Assembly: GCA_943789445.1 (NCBI GenBank)
Contig: CALSUC010000001.1
Coordinates: 372,001 to 436,000, forward strand
Reading direction: 5' to 3'
Source of the DNA: UBA4575 sp002386945
Lineage (GTDB): Bacteria; Pseudomonadota; Gammaproteobacteria; UBA4575
Length of the DNA stretch: 64,000 bases
The position numbers and the translations under genes are program-made. Numbering within the stretch: the first letter of the stretch is position 1; each line of letters begins with the position of its first letter. The notes beneath the pieces are model-generated. The model was given only the letters and a program-made list of their open reading frames with translations. It had not been told where the DNA came from and did not search any database. Shown here one piece after another: positions 35,711 to 43,817 of the stretch.

Positions 35711-36237
35711 TGACTAAAAAAATACTGATTGTCGACGATGATGAAACCTTCTGTGAGGTCTTGGCGCTAGCTTTATCCAAGCGAGATTATGACGTCAGCC
35801 GTGCACATCAAATAAAAGATGTAGAGGCCATTGATAACCTGGCTACATACCCCTATGCCGTGGTCGACCTGCGACTCGGTACAGAGTCGGGCTTAAATGT
35901 CATCGATCACTTGATTGCAGCTAATGCTGATATGAGCATCGTTATGTTGACTGCCTACTCGAGCATTGCAACTGCAGTCGAGGCGGTGAAGAAGGGTGCT
36001 ATTAATTATTTGAATAAACCGGTTAGTGTCGAAGAGATCATAGACAAGCTTGACAACACAGACAGCGATGAAGTTGCTGTCGAAGAATCTCCTCTTTCTG
36101 TTCGACGCCTAGAATGGGAACACCTACAAAAAGTATTACTGGAACATGATGGTAATATCTCTGCCGCGGCCCGTGCACTCAATATGCATCGCAGAACTCT
36201 GCAAAGAAAACTCAGTAAACATCCGGTTAAGCGCTAA
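35710..36237 (+). CDS. regA: RegA/PrrA/ActR-type response regulator
   Basis: A 175-residue regulator with a receiver domain (acidic triad 9-11, phospho-acceptor Asp53 in VVDLRLG, Thr/Lys switch residues in MLTAYSS and NKPVS) joined to a Fis-type helix-turn-helix. The C-terminal AARALNMHRRTLQRKLSK is the highly conserved DNA-binding helix of the RegA family. RegA proteins control carbon fixation, respiration and nitrogen genes in response to redox state. Its partner is the overlapping regB. A link to the serine-cycle genes about 2 kb downstream is possible but not shown. Confidence 0.92.
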   Translation: MTKKILIVDDDETFCEVLALALSKRDYDVSRAHQIKDVEAIDNLATYPYAVVDLRLGTESGLNVIDHLIAANADMSIVMLTAYSSIATAVEAVKKGAINYLNKPVSVEEIIDKLDNTDSDEVAVEESPLSVRRLEWEHLQKVLLEHDGNISAAARALNMHRRTLQRKLSKHPVKR

Positions 36238-36378
36238 GTAACCCTGTATTAATATTTAATCATTTACAAATATAATCACTTTTCGTTAAGATAAGTTTTG
36301 ACGCCACATCATTATTTAAAAGATAACTGGCGTTTATCTAGTGTAAAGTCCTGAACCTTATTCTCTTGGGAGAAACCT

Positions 36379-36585
36379 GTGATCTTATGGACTAGTGTCA
36401 GTTCTATTACAATCAAACAAATCGGTTATGAGCCTTCAGCTAGCCGCATGCATATCCGTTTCAAACGTGGAGACACGCCACACATCCACTGCAAAGTTCC
36501 TGAAAACATCTACCGTGATTTTCTAACCTCGAGATCGAAGGGCACTTACTACTCGCAGTACATTGAAGGAAAGTATTCCTGTTGA
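36379..36585 (+). CDS. KTSC-domain small protein
   Basis: A 68-residue protein whose whole length matches the KTSC domain: SSITIKQIGYEPSASRMHIRF, then VPENIYRDFLTSRSKGTYYSQYI. It starts at GTG 36379 with GGGAGA about 7 bases upstream. KTSC domains occur alone or fused to RNA- or DNA-related proteins and phage proteins; the function is not known. It stands alone between regA and the nitroreductase. The 214 bases after it, to 36799, hold no gene or structure that I can support. Confidence 0.75.
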   Translation: MILWTSVSSITIKQIGYEPSASRMHIRFKRGDTPHIHCKVPENIYRDFLTSRSKGTYYSQYIEGKYSC

Positions 36586-36799
36586 TGGATGATGAAATTT
36601 TGGCTCCATACGAATTAGGTGTATTGGTCTGGGGCTAAGGAATCAGTTTCGCTTATAGGGGGTGTTGATCGCCGTCTGGTATCTTTGCCTCGTATATTGC
36701 CTCCCTAGTTTTTCTCATGGCTCGGTCTTGCATATCTCTCTTGCACATCCCGGCGCTAACTGTTCCAATCCTTCCTTCTATTTATCTAAAGAATTCAGT

Positions 36800-37621
36800 A
36801 TGAAAACGCAAAAAGCGATTAAAGACCGACGTTCGATCAAGTATTTTGATGCCGATCATGAGATGACGGCTGAAGAGATCGATGAACTCCTTTCCCTAGC
36901 AGCGTTGTCACCGACGGCATTTAATGTCCAGCATTGGCGCTTTGTGGTGGTCGATGACCCTGAGCTGCGTAAGGCGATTCGTGCCCATTCTTGGGATCAA
37001 GCACAGGTAACAGACGCGTCTTTGTTGTTGGTTCTATGTGCCGACCTAAAGGCCTGGGAGAAGCAACCAGAGCGTTACTGGGCAAAGGCAGATAAAGAGG
37101 TTAGCGATTTCATGTTGCCGGCGATTAAGGCCTATTACTCGACTAAGACCCGAGTGCAGCGTGATGAGGCGATGCGTTCTTGTGGTATCGCAGCGCAGAC
37201 GATTATGTTGGCAGCGAAGGCGATGGGTTATGACTCTTGCCCAATGGATGGTTTTGATTTTAATCGAGTGGCGCAGTTGATTCGTCTACCGCAGGATCAC
37301 ATCATCAGTATGTTTATTACGGTGGGTAAGGCGACGAAAAAGCCTTGGCCACGTCCGGGCCAGTTGCCATTAGAAGAGCTGGTGATTAAGAATCAGTTTA
37401 ATCCGCGTAGTCCAAAACCTCAGTCTGAGGTTAAGGCCGAGCCTGTGACTGAAGTGATCGCTGAGCCAACGCCTGAAGTCAGTGATGAGGTGGTGGCTGA
37501 AGTAAAACCTAAAGCTAAGGCTAAGCCGAAGGCCAAGCAAAAGCTAAACCGAAGGCCAAGCCAAAGCCTAAGGCAGAAGACGACGCTTAGATTAAAAGAC
37601 GAAGTTATCGAGGCAGATTAA
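36800..37621 (+). CDS. Nitroreductase family protein, with an apparent frameshift in its Lys-rich tail
   Basis: From ATG 36800 the protein has 273 residues (the frame is open earlier but the domain starts here). The FMN-dependent nitroreductase domain shows KDRRSIKYFDADHEM, SPTAFNVQHWRFVVV, CGIAAQTIMLAAKAMGYDSCPMDGFD and a FITVGKATKKPWPRP end. It is followed by a Pro/Glu/Lys tail. Near 37538 one C seems to be missing: restoring it keeps a regular KAKPKAKPKPK tail that ends EDDA at 37590, just before dgkA. As it stands the frame changes to an irregular end at 37621 and overlaps dgkA by 30 bases. The cause may be a real mutation or a base-calling error. Confidence 0.85.
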   Translation: MKTQKAIKDRRSIKYFDADHEMTAEEIDELLSLAALSPTAFNVQHWRFVVVDDPELRKAIRAHSWDQAQVTDASLLLVLCADLKAWEKQPERYWAKADKEVSDFMLPAIKAYYSTKTRVQRDEAMRSCGIAAQTIMLAAKAMGYDSCPMDGFDFNRVAQLIRLPQDHIISMFITVGKATKKPWPRPGQLPLEELVIKNQFNPRSPKPQSEVKAEPVTEVIAEPTPEVSDEVVAEVKPKAKAKPKAKQKLNRRPSQSLRQKTTLRLKDEVIEAD

Positions 37622-37966
37622 TAGCCAGATGCTGGCGGTCATGCAGTTGCCGATAAAGACGGCAGCTGAGCCGGCATCTTTTGCCTGACCTGAGAGTGTG
37701 TGATGTTCTAGTCCAATGCGATCGACGACATGTTCGATGCCAGTGTTGATTAACTCGATGATGAGCACTAGAAAGATCGGAAAGATCAGTAGTGCGGTTT
37801 GTGTCAGGGTTTCACCAACGAAAAAGGCGCTGGGGATGAGAATGGCGGCTAGGATTAGTTCTTCACGAAAGGCGGCTTCGGTTTTAACCGTGGCGCGTAG
37901 GCCTTTGATGGAGATGATACAGGCGTTGCTGATACGGGTTAGGCCAAAGGTCGGATGATCTGCCAT
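37592..37966 (-). CDS. dgkA: Diacylglycerol kinase
   Basis: DgkA phosphorylates diacylglycerol released by membrane-derived oligosaccharide or lipoprotein synthesis. The 124-residue protein has three membrane helices and the family motifs RATVKTEAAFREE, IELINTGIEHVVDRIG and AKDAGSAAV. An AGGAG ribosome binding site lies before the ATG. It converges on the nitroreductase gene. Confidence 0.95.
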   Translation of the reverse strand: MADHPTFGLTRISNACIISIKGLRATVKTEAAFREELILAAILIPSAFFVGETLTQTALLIFPIFLVLIIELINTGIEHVVDRIGLEHHTLSGQAKDAGSAAVFIGNCMTASIWLLICLDNFVF

Positions 37967-38093
37967 CGTTACTCTCCTATTCAGGCCGCTAGGCCATTCA
38001 TTGGCTTGCTGTCTGCCCAGAATTAACCAGAGCTAACAACTAGCTGGTTGATGCGTTGAATCACTCCCTGATTACTTGCTTGTTTGTTTATTA

Positions 38094-38118
38094 GGGCCAG
38101 ATTAAATCAATCTGACCC
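38094..38118 (-). terminator. hairpin after mtdA
   Basis: Read on the minus strand, GGGTCAGATT and AATCTGGCCC form a 10-bp stem (one U-G pair) with a 5-base loop, starting 7 bases after the mtdA stop. It is followed by an AU-rich stretch rather than a clean T run, so it is a likely but not strong terminator of the serine-cycle transcript. The rest of the gap up to dgkA shows nothing else. Confidence 0.5.
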
Positions 38119-38125
38119 AAGTAAT

Positions 38126-38983
38126 TTAATCTAAGCCCTGCGCAATCTCAAATACCTGCTTTGCGTCTAGCACCTGATCGTTGCTTTCGAATAGCTGACC
38201 GATGCAGGCACGGTGTAGGCGTAGCTTGAGTGCGCCAATGCCGATGCCACCAAAGATCTTCTTGCCGAAGCGATCGGTGTTGTTATCCATCATATCGATG
38301 CCTTCAAAACCCAGTGGTGGAGCGGTGTTGACGTCGGCCAGTACTTCCAGCGTTGGGTGCTGTTGCCAGTGGTCGGCACGGAGTAATTGGATGCCGGTCT
38401 TGCCAGCACCAAAAACAATGTGCGCGCCATCTAGGGCAGCGGCGATAGAATCGTCGTCAGAGGCCACCATTGGCTCTAGGTCGACATCAAACTTTTCTTT
38501 CATCAACTGACATGACTGCTTAGAACGATCGAGCTGACGTGATGTCAGGCGGACGTTAGCGCCCATCATGGCAAGCATGACGGCGGCACGTTGACCCACT
38601 GGACCAGTACCGGCGAGGACCACGGCAGTCTTGCCAGCGACATCGACGTTACGCGTGATCAAGGCAACACCAGCGGCAGCAGTGGTGTTGCAACCGTTGC
38701 TGTCGAGCATCACTGAGACGCGGAATTTCTGGAAGAAGATCTTCTGTACTGCGGCCAGCAGTTCTTGGCCAGCGGCTAGATCACTACCACCAATGAATAG
38801 GGCGGTATTTTTCTTGTCTTTTGGTGCACGGGTGTAGATCGCACCTTCGACTAAGGGATGACAGTTTTCAGGGGTGACACCGGCTAACTGAGTCAGCTGG
38901 TCGGCACCGCCGTCATAGGCGACTACGGTGTCAAAGACACTGGCAATCGGGTCGGTATCAAAATGGAATAATAATTTTTTCAT
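38126..38983 (-). CDS. mtdA: NADP-dependent methylene-tetrahydrofolate/methylene-tetrahydromethanopterin dehydrogenase
   Basis: MtdA oxidises or reduces methylene/methenyl carriers with NADP(H), the step that sends one-carbon units toward serine in methylotrophs. The 285-residue protein aligns over its length with known MtdA: LLFHFDTDPIASVFD, YDGGADQLT, SNGCNTTAAAGVAL, LAGTGPVGQRAAVML (the NADP fold) and GIGALKLRLHRACI near the end. MtdB is the alternative, but these motifs favour MtdA. It is the last gene of the ppc-mtdA transcript. No fchA is adjacent, so methenyl cyclohydrolase activity probably comes from FolD. Confidence 0.9.
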   Translation of the reverse strand: MKKLLFHFDTDPIASVFDTVVAYDGGADQLTQLAGVTPENCHPLVEGAIYTRAPKDKKNTALFIGGSDLAAGQELLAAVQKIFFQKFRVSVMLDSNGCNTTAAAGVALITRNVDVAGKTAVVLAGTGPVGQRAAVMLAMMGANVRLTSRQLDRSKQSCQLMKEKFDVDLEPMVASDDDSIAAALDGAHIVFGAGKTGIQLLRADHWQQHPTLEVLADVNTAPPLGFEGIDMMDNNTDRFGKKIFGGIGIGALKLRLHRACIGQLFESNDQVLDAKQVFEIAQGLD

Positions 38984-39012
38984 GGATTTTTATGCTCGTC
39001 TATCGGGCTGAT

Positions 39013-41790
39013 TTAACCTGTCCAACCCAAGCCAGCTGCTACGCAGTTGATCGAGAGTAGTAGTGAGACCAAGGTGTTTTGATCACCTTTCTTGTCATCG
39101 GCTTGGCCAGCGCGGAATTGTTTCACTAGCTTCACTTGCTCTAAGCCAACCTGCTTGATGCCGTGAAGACGTGCGTCCATGTTCTTGCGGAAGATAGGGA
39201 AGCGCTCACAAAGGCTTTCTTCCTTAGTGATGGCCAATAACATCTTCTCGGCTAGGTCACGTTCTTTTGTGATCATGTCGAGGATTTCGTTACCAGCTGC
39301 TTGATCATCCACCAAGGTGCCGTATTCAGAGGCGATCTCAAGGTCGACTAAGAACATGGTTTTTTCAATATTGTCGATCATCAGACGGAAGATTTGACTC
39401 TTTTCAAACATCTCAGCCAGGATTGCTTCGCCTTGCTCGCCACGGACACTGACGATCTGATTGATGGCAGAACCAAAGCCATACCAACCAGTGATCATGA
39501 GACGGTTTTGAGTCCATGCGAATACCCATGGAATGGCGCGTAGATCATCTAGGCTGGCAGCGCCAAAGCGACGTGCTGGACGTGATCCGATCTTCATTAG
39601 TGTGAGTTCTTCTACTGGGCTTGCTGAAGAGTAGAAGTCGACCAGTCCGGGGTGATCCACTAGGCCACGGTAGGCAACCATAGAGGTGCCGGCGAGGGCT
39701 TCTAAGACTTCATCATAGGCTGGACGATTTTGTGCGTCGTCTTCACCAGCAGAGAATAGGGTATGGGATAAGACGCTGGCGGCGAGCAATTCAATCTGTT
39801 GCTCGGCAACACCACGGTTAGCGTATTTGCCAGAGACCACTTCACCCTGTTCGGTAACACGCATGCGACCGTTAACAGTAGAGGCAGGCTGGGCGGCAAT
39901 GGCACGACCGGCTGGTGCACCACCACGAGAAACCGAACCACCACGACCGTGGAAGAATGAAATCTGCACGCCATGGTTTTGACCTGTTTGATAGATCTTG
40001 GTCTGTGCCTTACTGACTTCCCAAGTGGAGCAGAGGTAACCGCCGTCCTTGTTTGAGTCAGAGTAGCCAACCATGATTTCCTGATGGCCACCGAGTTGAT
40101 TGATGGTGCGCTGTACCAGCGGTACATCTAATAAGTTTTCTAGAATCTCAGGGCCGTTACGTAAGTCACCAATAGTTTCTAGTAGTGGTACGACTTGGAT
40201 GCGGCAAGATTCGATTGCTTGGCTATCGGTGAACAGACCAGCGTATTTCGCTAGTAGGTAAACACCAAGGATGTCTTCGCTAGATCGGGTCATACTTAAG
40301 ATGAAGACGCCAAAGGCATCGCGATCGATCGTATTTTGAATAGTATCGATCAAGCGTAGTAGGTCCATAGTGGCTACGCTGCTTTCACTTAAGTTGGTGA
40401 AGTTTGGTAATTCTTCTAGTGGCTCTTTCAGTGCATCTAGTAACCACTGACGCCATTCAGCAGAGTCTTTCTCCGGCATCTTGTCGCCATCACTGTGTTG
40501 CGCTGTCCAAATCTCTTCTAAGGCCAGGGTAGTGATGGTTGAGTTCTGACGTAGATCCAGGCTCACTGTGTGGAAACCAAAGGCCTCAACAGTGTGACGG
40601 AAAGGGCTGACATACTGACGACATAGTGATTGGCACTGTGCCGCTTCTAGGCCTTCTTCGATGACACGTAGGTCATTCGCGAACTCATCGGCAGATGGGT
40701 AGGCCTGTACGTCTGTGGCTTCACCCGTAAGCTGTGCCAGATTCGCATTCAGACGCTTGCCGATGCAGTAGCATAACTGGCGGAAGACTTCGCCCGGGTT
40801 ACGCGACTTCATGATCTCTGCTTCGTTGCTGCGCTCGAGAATGGCTTCTAGTTTTTCATTGAAGCTCTCTGGCAGGTCGGTGAAGTTCTTTGAAATACTG
40901 AGGTAAGAACCCATGGCATTGATCTGCGTCACATAGTATTCCACGGTCGCTTTGGCCGTTGTTTTGACGGCATGCTCAGTGACTTCGTTAGTAACGAACG
41001 GGTTGCCGTCACGGTCACCACCAATCCAAGAGCCGAAGCTAAAGAAGGCTGGGACGTTGAAGCTGTGCTCAGGGTAATGATCATTCAAGGCCTGCTCTAG
41101 CTCACCATAGAGCTCATTCACACCTTGATAGAGTGATTCTTTGAAGAAGTGGATACCCCACTCGACTTCATTTTGTACGGAAGGCTTTTCTAGGCGAATC
41201 TCACCAGTTAACCAAAGTAGGTCAATTTCATTGGTGATGGTTTGCTTAATAACTGTGCGCTCATGTGGCGTCCAACGATCTTGCTCTAGTTTCTTCAGTA
41301 ACAGGTAGATGCGGCGGTGAATCTCAAGCACGGTGACACGCTTGGCTTCGGTCGGGTGCGCAGTAATGACTGGGCTGATCGAGGCGTTATCTAGTACGCT
41401 TTGTAAATCATCTGCAGCGATGCCTTGGCGTGCTGCCTGTGAAATCACCTGGGCAAAGGTGCCCGGGACTTCAGTGTGACCAATCTCAGATTCGATTGAA
41501 CGCAGATGACGCACATTGGAATTCTGTTCGACGATAGATAGCAGCTGGAACCAAATACCATAGGCTTGCAGTGCATAAGTCATGACATCCTGGTTGGATT
41601 CACGTAGCTCCTGTTTGCCAAGCAAGGTGTTCTCGATATCTGGGCAACGTTTTTGCACGACCTCGAGTAGGCAGTTGAACAATAACTGCGCGACTTCCTC
41701 ACGATACTGTGAGGTGTGTGAGGCGATATCTGAACTATTAGATACCTTGAAAAAACCAGTCCATCCGACTGAATTGCTTTGCTTTGACAT
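39013..41790 (-). CDS. ppc: Phosphoenolpyruvate carboxylase
   Basis: Ppc fixes bicarbonate onto PEP to give oxaloacetate; in the serine cycle it supplies the second carbon source. The 925-residue protein, typical in size, has TAHPTEAKR with the catalytic His, the GGDRDGNPFVT motif, VGYSDSNKDGGYL, and the FHGRGGSVSRGG glycine loop. It lies in the cluster after hpr, but a strong hairpin in the 146-base gap suggests its own promoter. In the serine cycle the enzyme is usually insensitive to acetyl-CoA; that cannot be judged here. Confidence 0.97.
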   Translation of the reverse strand: MSKQSNSVGWTGFFKVSNSSDIASHTSQYREEVAQLLFNCLLEVVQKRCPDIENTLLGKQELRESNQDVMTYALQAYGIWFQLLSIVEQNSNVRHLRSIESEIGHTEVPGTFAQVISQAARQGIAADDLQSVLDNASISPVITAHPTEAKRVTVLEIHRRIYLLLKKLEQDRWTPHERTVIKQTITNEIDLLWLTGEIRLEKPSVQNEVEWGIHFFKESLYQGVNELYGELEQALNDHYPEHSFNVPAFFSFGSWIGGDRDGNPFVTNEVTEHAVKTTAKATVEYYVTQINAMGSYLSISKNFTDLPESFNEKLEAILERSNEAEIMKSRNPGEVFRQLCYCIGKRLNANLAQLTGEATDVQAYPSADEFANDLRVIEEGLEAAQCQSLCRQYVSPFRHTVEAFGFHTVSLDLRQNSTITTLALEEIWTAQHSDGDKMPEKDSAEWRQWLLDALKEPLEELPNFTNLSESSVATMDLLRLIDTIQNTIDRDAFGVFILSMTRSSEDILGVYLLAKYAGLFTDSQAIESCRIQVVPLLETIGDLRNGPEILENLLDVPLVQRTINQLGGHQEIMVGYSDSNKDGGYLCSTWEVSKAQTKIYQTGQNHGVQISFFHGRGGSVSRGGAPAGRAIAAQPASTVNGRMRVTEQGEVVSGKYANRGVAEQQIELLAASVLSHTLFSAGEDDAQNRPAYDEVLEALAGTSMVAYRGLVDHPGLVDFYSSASPVEELTLMKIGSRPARRFGAASLDDLRAIPWVFAWTQNRLMITGWYGFGSAINQIVSVRGEQGEAILAEMFEKSQIFRLMIDNIEKTMFLVDLEIASEYGTLVDDQAAGNEILDMITKERDLAEKMLLAITKEESLCERFPIFRKNMDARLHGIKQVGLEQVKLVKQFRAGQADDKKGDQNTLVSLLLSINCVAAGLGWTG

Positions 41791-41834
41791 AGATTGCGCT
41801 CTAACTCTGTTAATTCAATTTGGCTTTCCCTAAC

Positions 41835-41867
41835 ATATAAAAGGAGGCGCGAAGCCTCCTTTTATAT
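41835..41867. terminator. 14-bp stem terminator between hpr and ppc
   Basis: A perfect 14-bp inverted repeat (ATATAAAAGGAGGC and its complement) with a GCGAA loop lies between the hpr stop and the ppc start. The GC core is flanked by A and T runs, so it reads as an intrinsic terminator on both strands. On the minus strand it would end the hpr transcript and separate it from ppc-mtdA. Confidence 0.85.
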
Positions 41868-41936
41868 AGCAGCGAGTAAGAAATTGTCCCTAAACCAAGG
41901 CTTAAGCGAGGTTTAGGGGCCGTTTTCAGTGCTGAT

Positions 41937-42905
41937 TTATACCAGCTTGTCGCGTGGTGCCTTTCCGGCAAAAAATGCCGCAAGGTTTTCTAACACACGC
42001 TCACCCATAGCAATACGTGTTTCCAATGACGCACTACCTAGGTGAGGTAGTAGGACTGCATTTTCACAGTCTAGGAAACCCGGATCTAGCTTAGGCTCAC
42101 CTTCAAACACATCCAGACCTGCACCAGCGATGGTGCCGTTCTTAAGTGCGCTAATCAGGGCTTGGTTGTCGACTACGTCGCCACGCGCTGAATTCACTAG
42201 AATAGCGGTAGGCTTCATCATCTTGATGCGCTCTTCGTTGATCAAATGGTAAGTAGACTCACCACCTGGGCAATGCAAAGAAACGAAGTCAGCTTGTGCT
42301 AGGACTTCTTCTGCTGACATGTGAACAGCACCAAAACGATTCATTACTTCCTGTGAAGGTGGGTAAGGATCGCTAAAGATGATCTTCATGCCAAAACCGA
42401 AGTGAGCACGTTGTGCCATCGCTTGTGCGATACGGCCAAAGCCGATGCAGCCTAAGGTCTTACCGGTTACTTTAGTCGCGATCATGTGCGTTGGACGCCA
42501 ACCGGTCCACTCACCATTACGTAGATGACGCTCGCCTTCACCGATACGACGTGCCGCTGATAACAGCAAGCCCATCGCGATGTCAGCAGTACAGTCAGTC
42601 AGTACTTCTGGTGTGTTACTTACGGTCAAACCAGCAGTTTCTGCTGCTTTTAAGTCGATATGGTTATAACCAACACCGTAACTACCAATCATTTTAGCAG
42701 TGATGCCATCAGCACCCAGTACTGCAGCATTGACCGGATCGGTTACTGTTGGGCAAAACGCATCACAGTTACGCAGTGCATCTTGCATTTGCTCAACCGT
42801 CATCGCTTCGTCGCTTTCGTTCAATTGAACGTCATATAGTTCTTTTAGCTGAGCTTCAACTTGCTCTGGCCATTTGCGCGATATGATTACTTTAGGCTTA
42901 CTCAT
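41937..42905 (-). CDS. hprA: Hydroxypyruvate reductase / D-glycerate dehydrogenase
   Basis: Hpr reduces hydroxypyruvate, formed by Sga, to D-glycerate in the serine cycle. From ATG 42905 (AGGA 8 bases before; a TTG one codon earlier is less likely) the protein has 322 residues. It belongs to the D-isomer 2-hydroxyacid dehydrogenases: IGSYGVGYNHIDL, GCIGFGRIAQAMAQRA (the NAD(P) fold), VNSARGDVVD with the substrate Arg, and LPHLGSASLETR with the catalytic His. The neighbours mtkB and ppc support the assignment over other dehydrogenases of the family. Confidence 0.9.
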   Translation of the reverse strand: MSKPKVIISRKWPEQVEAQLKELYDVQLNESDEAMTVEQMQDALRNCDAFCPTVTDPVNAAVLGADGITAKMIGSYGVGYNHIDLKAAETAGLTVSNTPEVLTDCTADIAMGLLLSAARRIGEGERHLRNGEWTGWRPTHMIATKVTGKTLGCIGFGRIAQAMAQRAHFGFGMKIIFSDPYPPSQEVMNRFGAVHMSAEEVLAQADFVSLHCPGGESTYHLINEERIKMMKPTAILVNSARGDVVDNQALISALKNGTIAGAGLDVFEGEPKLDPGFLDCENAVLLPHLGSASLETRIAMGERVLENLAAFFAGKAPRDKLV

Positions 42906-42915
42906 CAATTTGTTC

Positions 42916-43803
42916 CTATAAGTCTTTTAGTACTCGTTCCATGGTGACACCTAGATCCGATGGAGTTGGAGCAACAACAACACCTGCTTCTTCAAGCAGT
43001 TTCACTTTTTCAGCAGCACTTTCACCAACACCTGAAACAATTGCTCCAGCGTGGCCCATAGTACGACCCTTAGGTGCAGTCAGGCCGGCGATGTAGGCAA
43101 CCAATGGCTTAGTCATGTGATTTTTGAAGTATTCAGCTGCTTCCGCTTCCTGTGGACCGCCGATCTCACCAATCATCATCACTGCTTTAGTGTCTGGATC
43201 ATTTTCGAAGTGCTCAAGGATGTCGCGATGCGAACTACCATTGATTGGGTCACCACCGATACCGACCGAAGTCGTAATACCAATACCTAGTGCCTTCATT
43301 TGTGCCGCCGCCTCGTAACCGAGGGTGCCAGAACGACCGACAATGCCGACCTCTCCTTGCATGTAAATGTGACCCGGCATAATACCTAGCATGGCTTTTC
43401 CTGGGCTGATGGTGCCTGCACAGTTAGGGCCAGTTAGGATCATGCGATCTTCTTTCTTGTAACGGTACATGTAGCGCTTAACCGTCATCATGTCTTGTGC
43501 TGGGATACCATCGGTAATCGCAACACAGTACTTAATGCCAGCATCGGCTGCTTCCATGATGGAATCCGCTGCAAAGGCTGAAGGTACGAAGATAATACTG
43601 GCTTCTGCGCCAGCTTCTTGTACTGCTTCTTTAACCGTGTTGAAAACCGGTTTGCCCATGTGTTCTTGTCCGCCTTTACCTGGCGTAACACCACCTACAA
43701 GGTTAGTGCCGTATTCCATCATCTCTTCAGCGTGGAAGGTACCAATCTTGCCGGTGAAACCCTGTACGATGACACGGGTTTTTTCATTTAGTAATACAGT
43801 CAT
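42916..43803 (-). CDS. mtkB: Malate-CoA ligase (malate thiokinase), alpha subunit
   Basis: With MtkA it makes malyl-CoA from malate, CoA and ATP. The 295-residue subunit has the CoA-binding start VIVQGFTGKIGTFHAEEM, ILTGPNCAGTISPGKAMLG and MGHAGAIVSG containing the phosphorylated His. It is homologous to the succinyl-CoA synthetase alpha subunit, but the position between mtkA and hpr, near mcl and sga, marks it as the malate enzyme. A GGGAGAG site precedes the ATG, 14 bases after mtkA. Confidence 0.93.
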   Translation of the reverse strand: MTVLLNEKTRVIVQGFTGKIGTFHAEEMMEYGTNLVGGVTPGKGGQEHMGKPVFNTVKEAVQEAGAEASIIFVPSAFAADSIMEAADAGIKYCVAITDGIPAQDMMTVKRYMYRYKKEDRMILTGPNCAGTISPGKAMLGIMPGHIYMQGEVGIVGRSGTLGYEAAAQMKALGIGITTSVGIGGDPINGSSHRDILEHFENDPDTKAVMMIGEIGGPQEAEAAEYFKNHMTKPLVAYIAGLTAPKGRTMGHAGAIVSGVGESAAEKVKLLEEAGVVVAPTPSDLGVTMERVLKDL

Positions 43804-43817
43804 TTGTCTCTCCCTAC

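Noticed and set aside
36301..36334. ACGCCA...TGGCGT inverted repeat after regA
   Set aside because: Only six bases per arm with a long AT-rich loop; too weak to call a terminator or operator.
36662..36799. 46-codon N-terminal extension of the nitroreductase
   Set aside because: The domain starts at MKTQKAIKDRRS; the extension is hydrophobic and unlike the family, with no ribosome binding site.
39702..40127. 141-codon frame inside ppc on the same strand
   Set aside because: It overlaps conserved ppc motifs in another frame and has no start signal or family.
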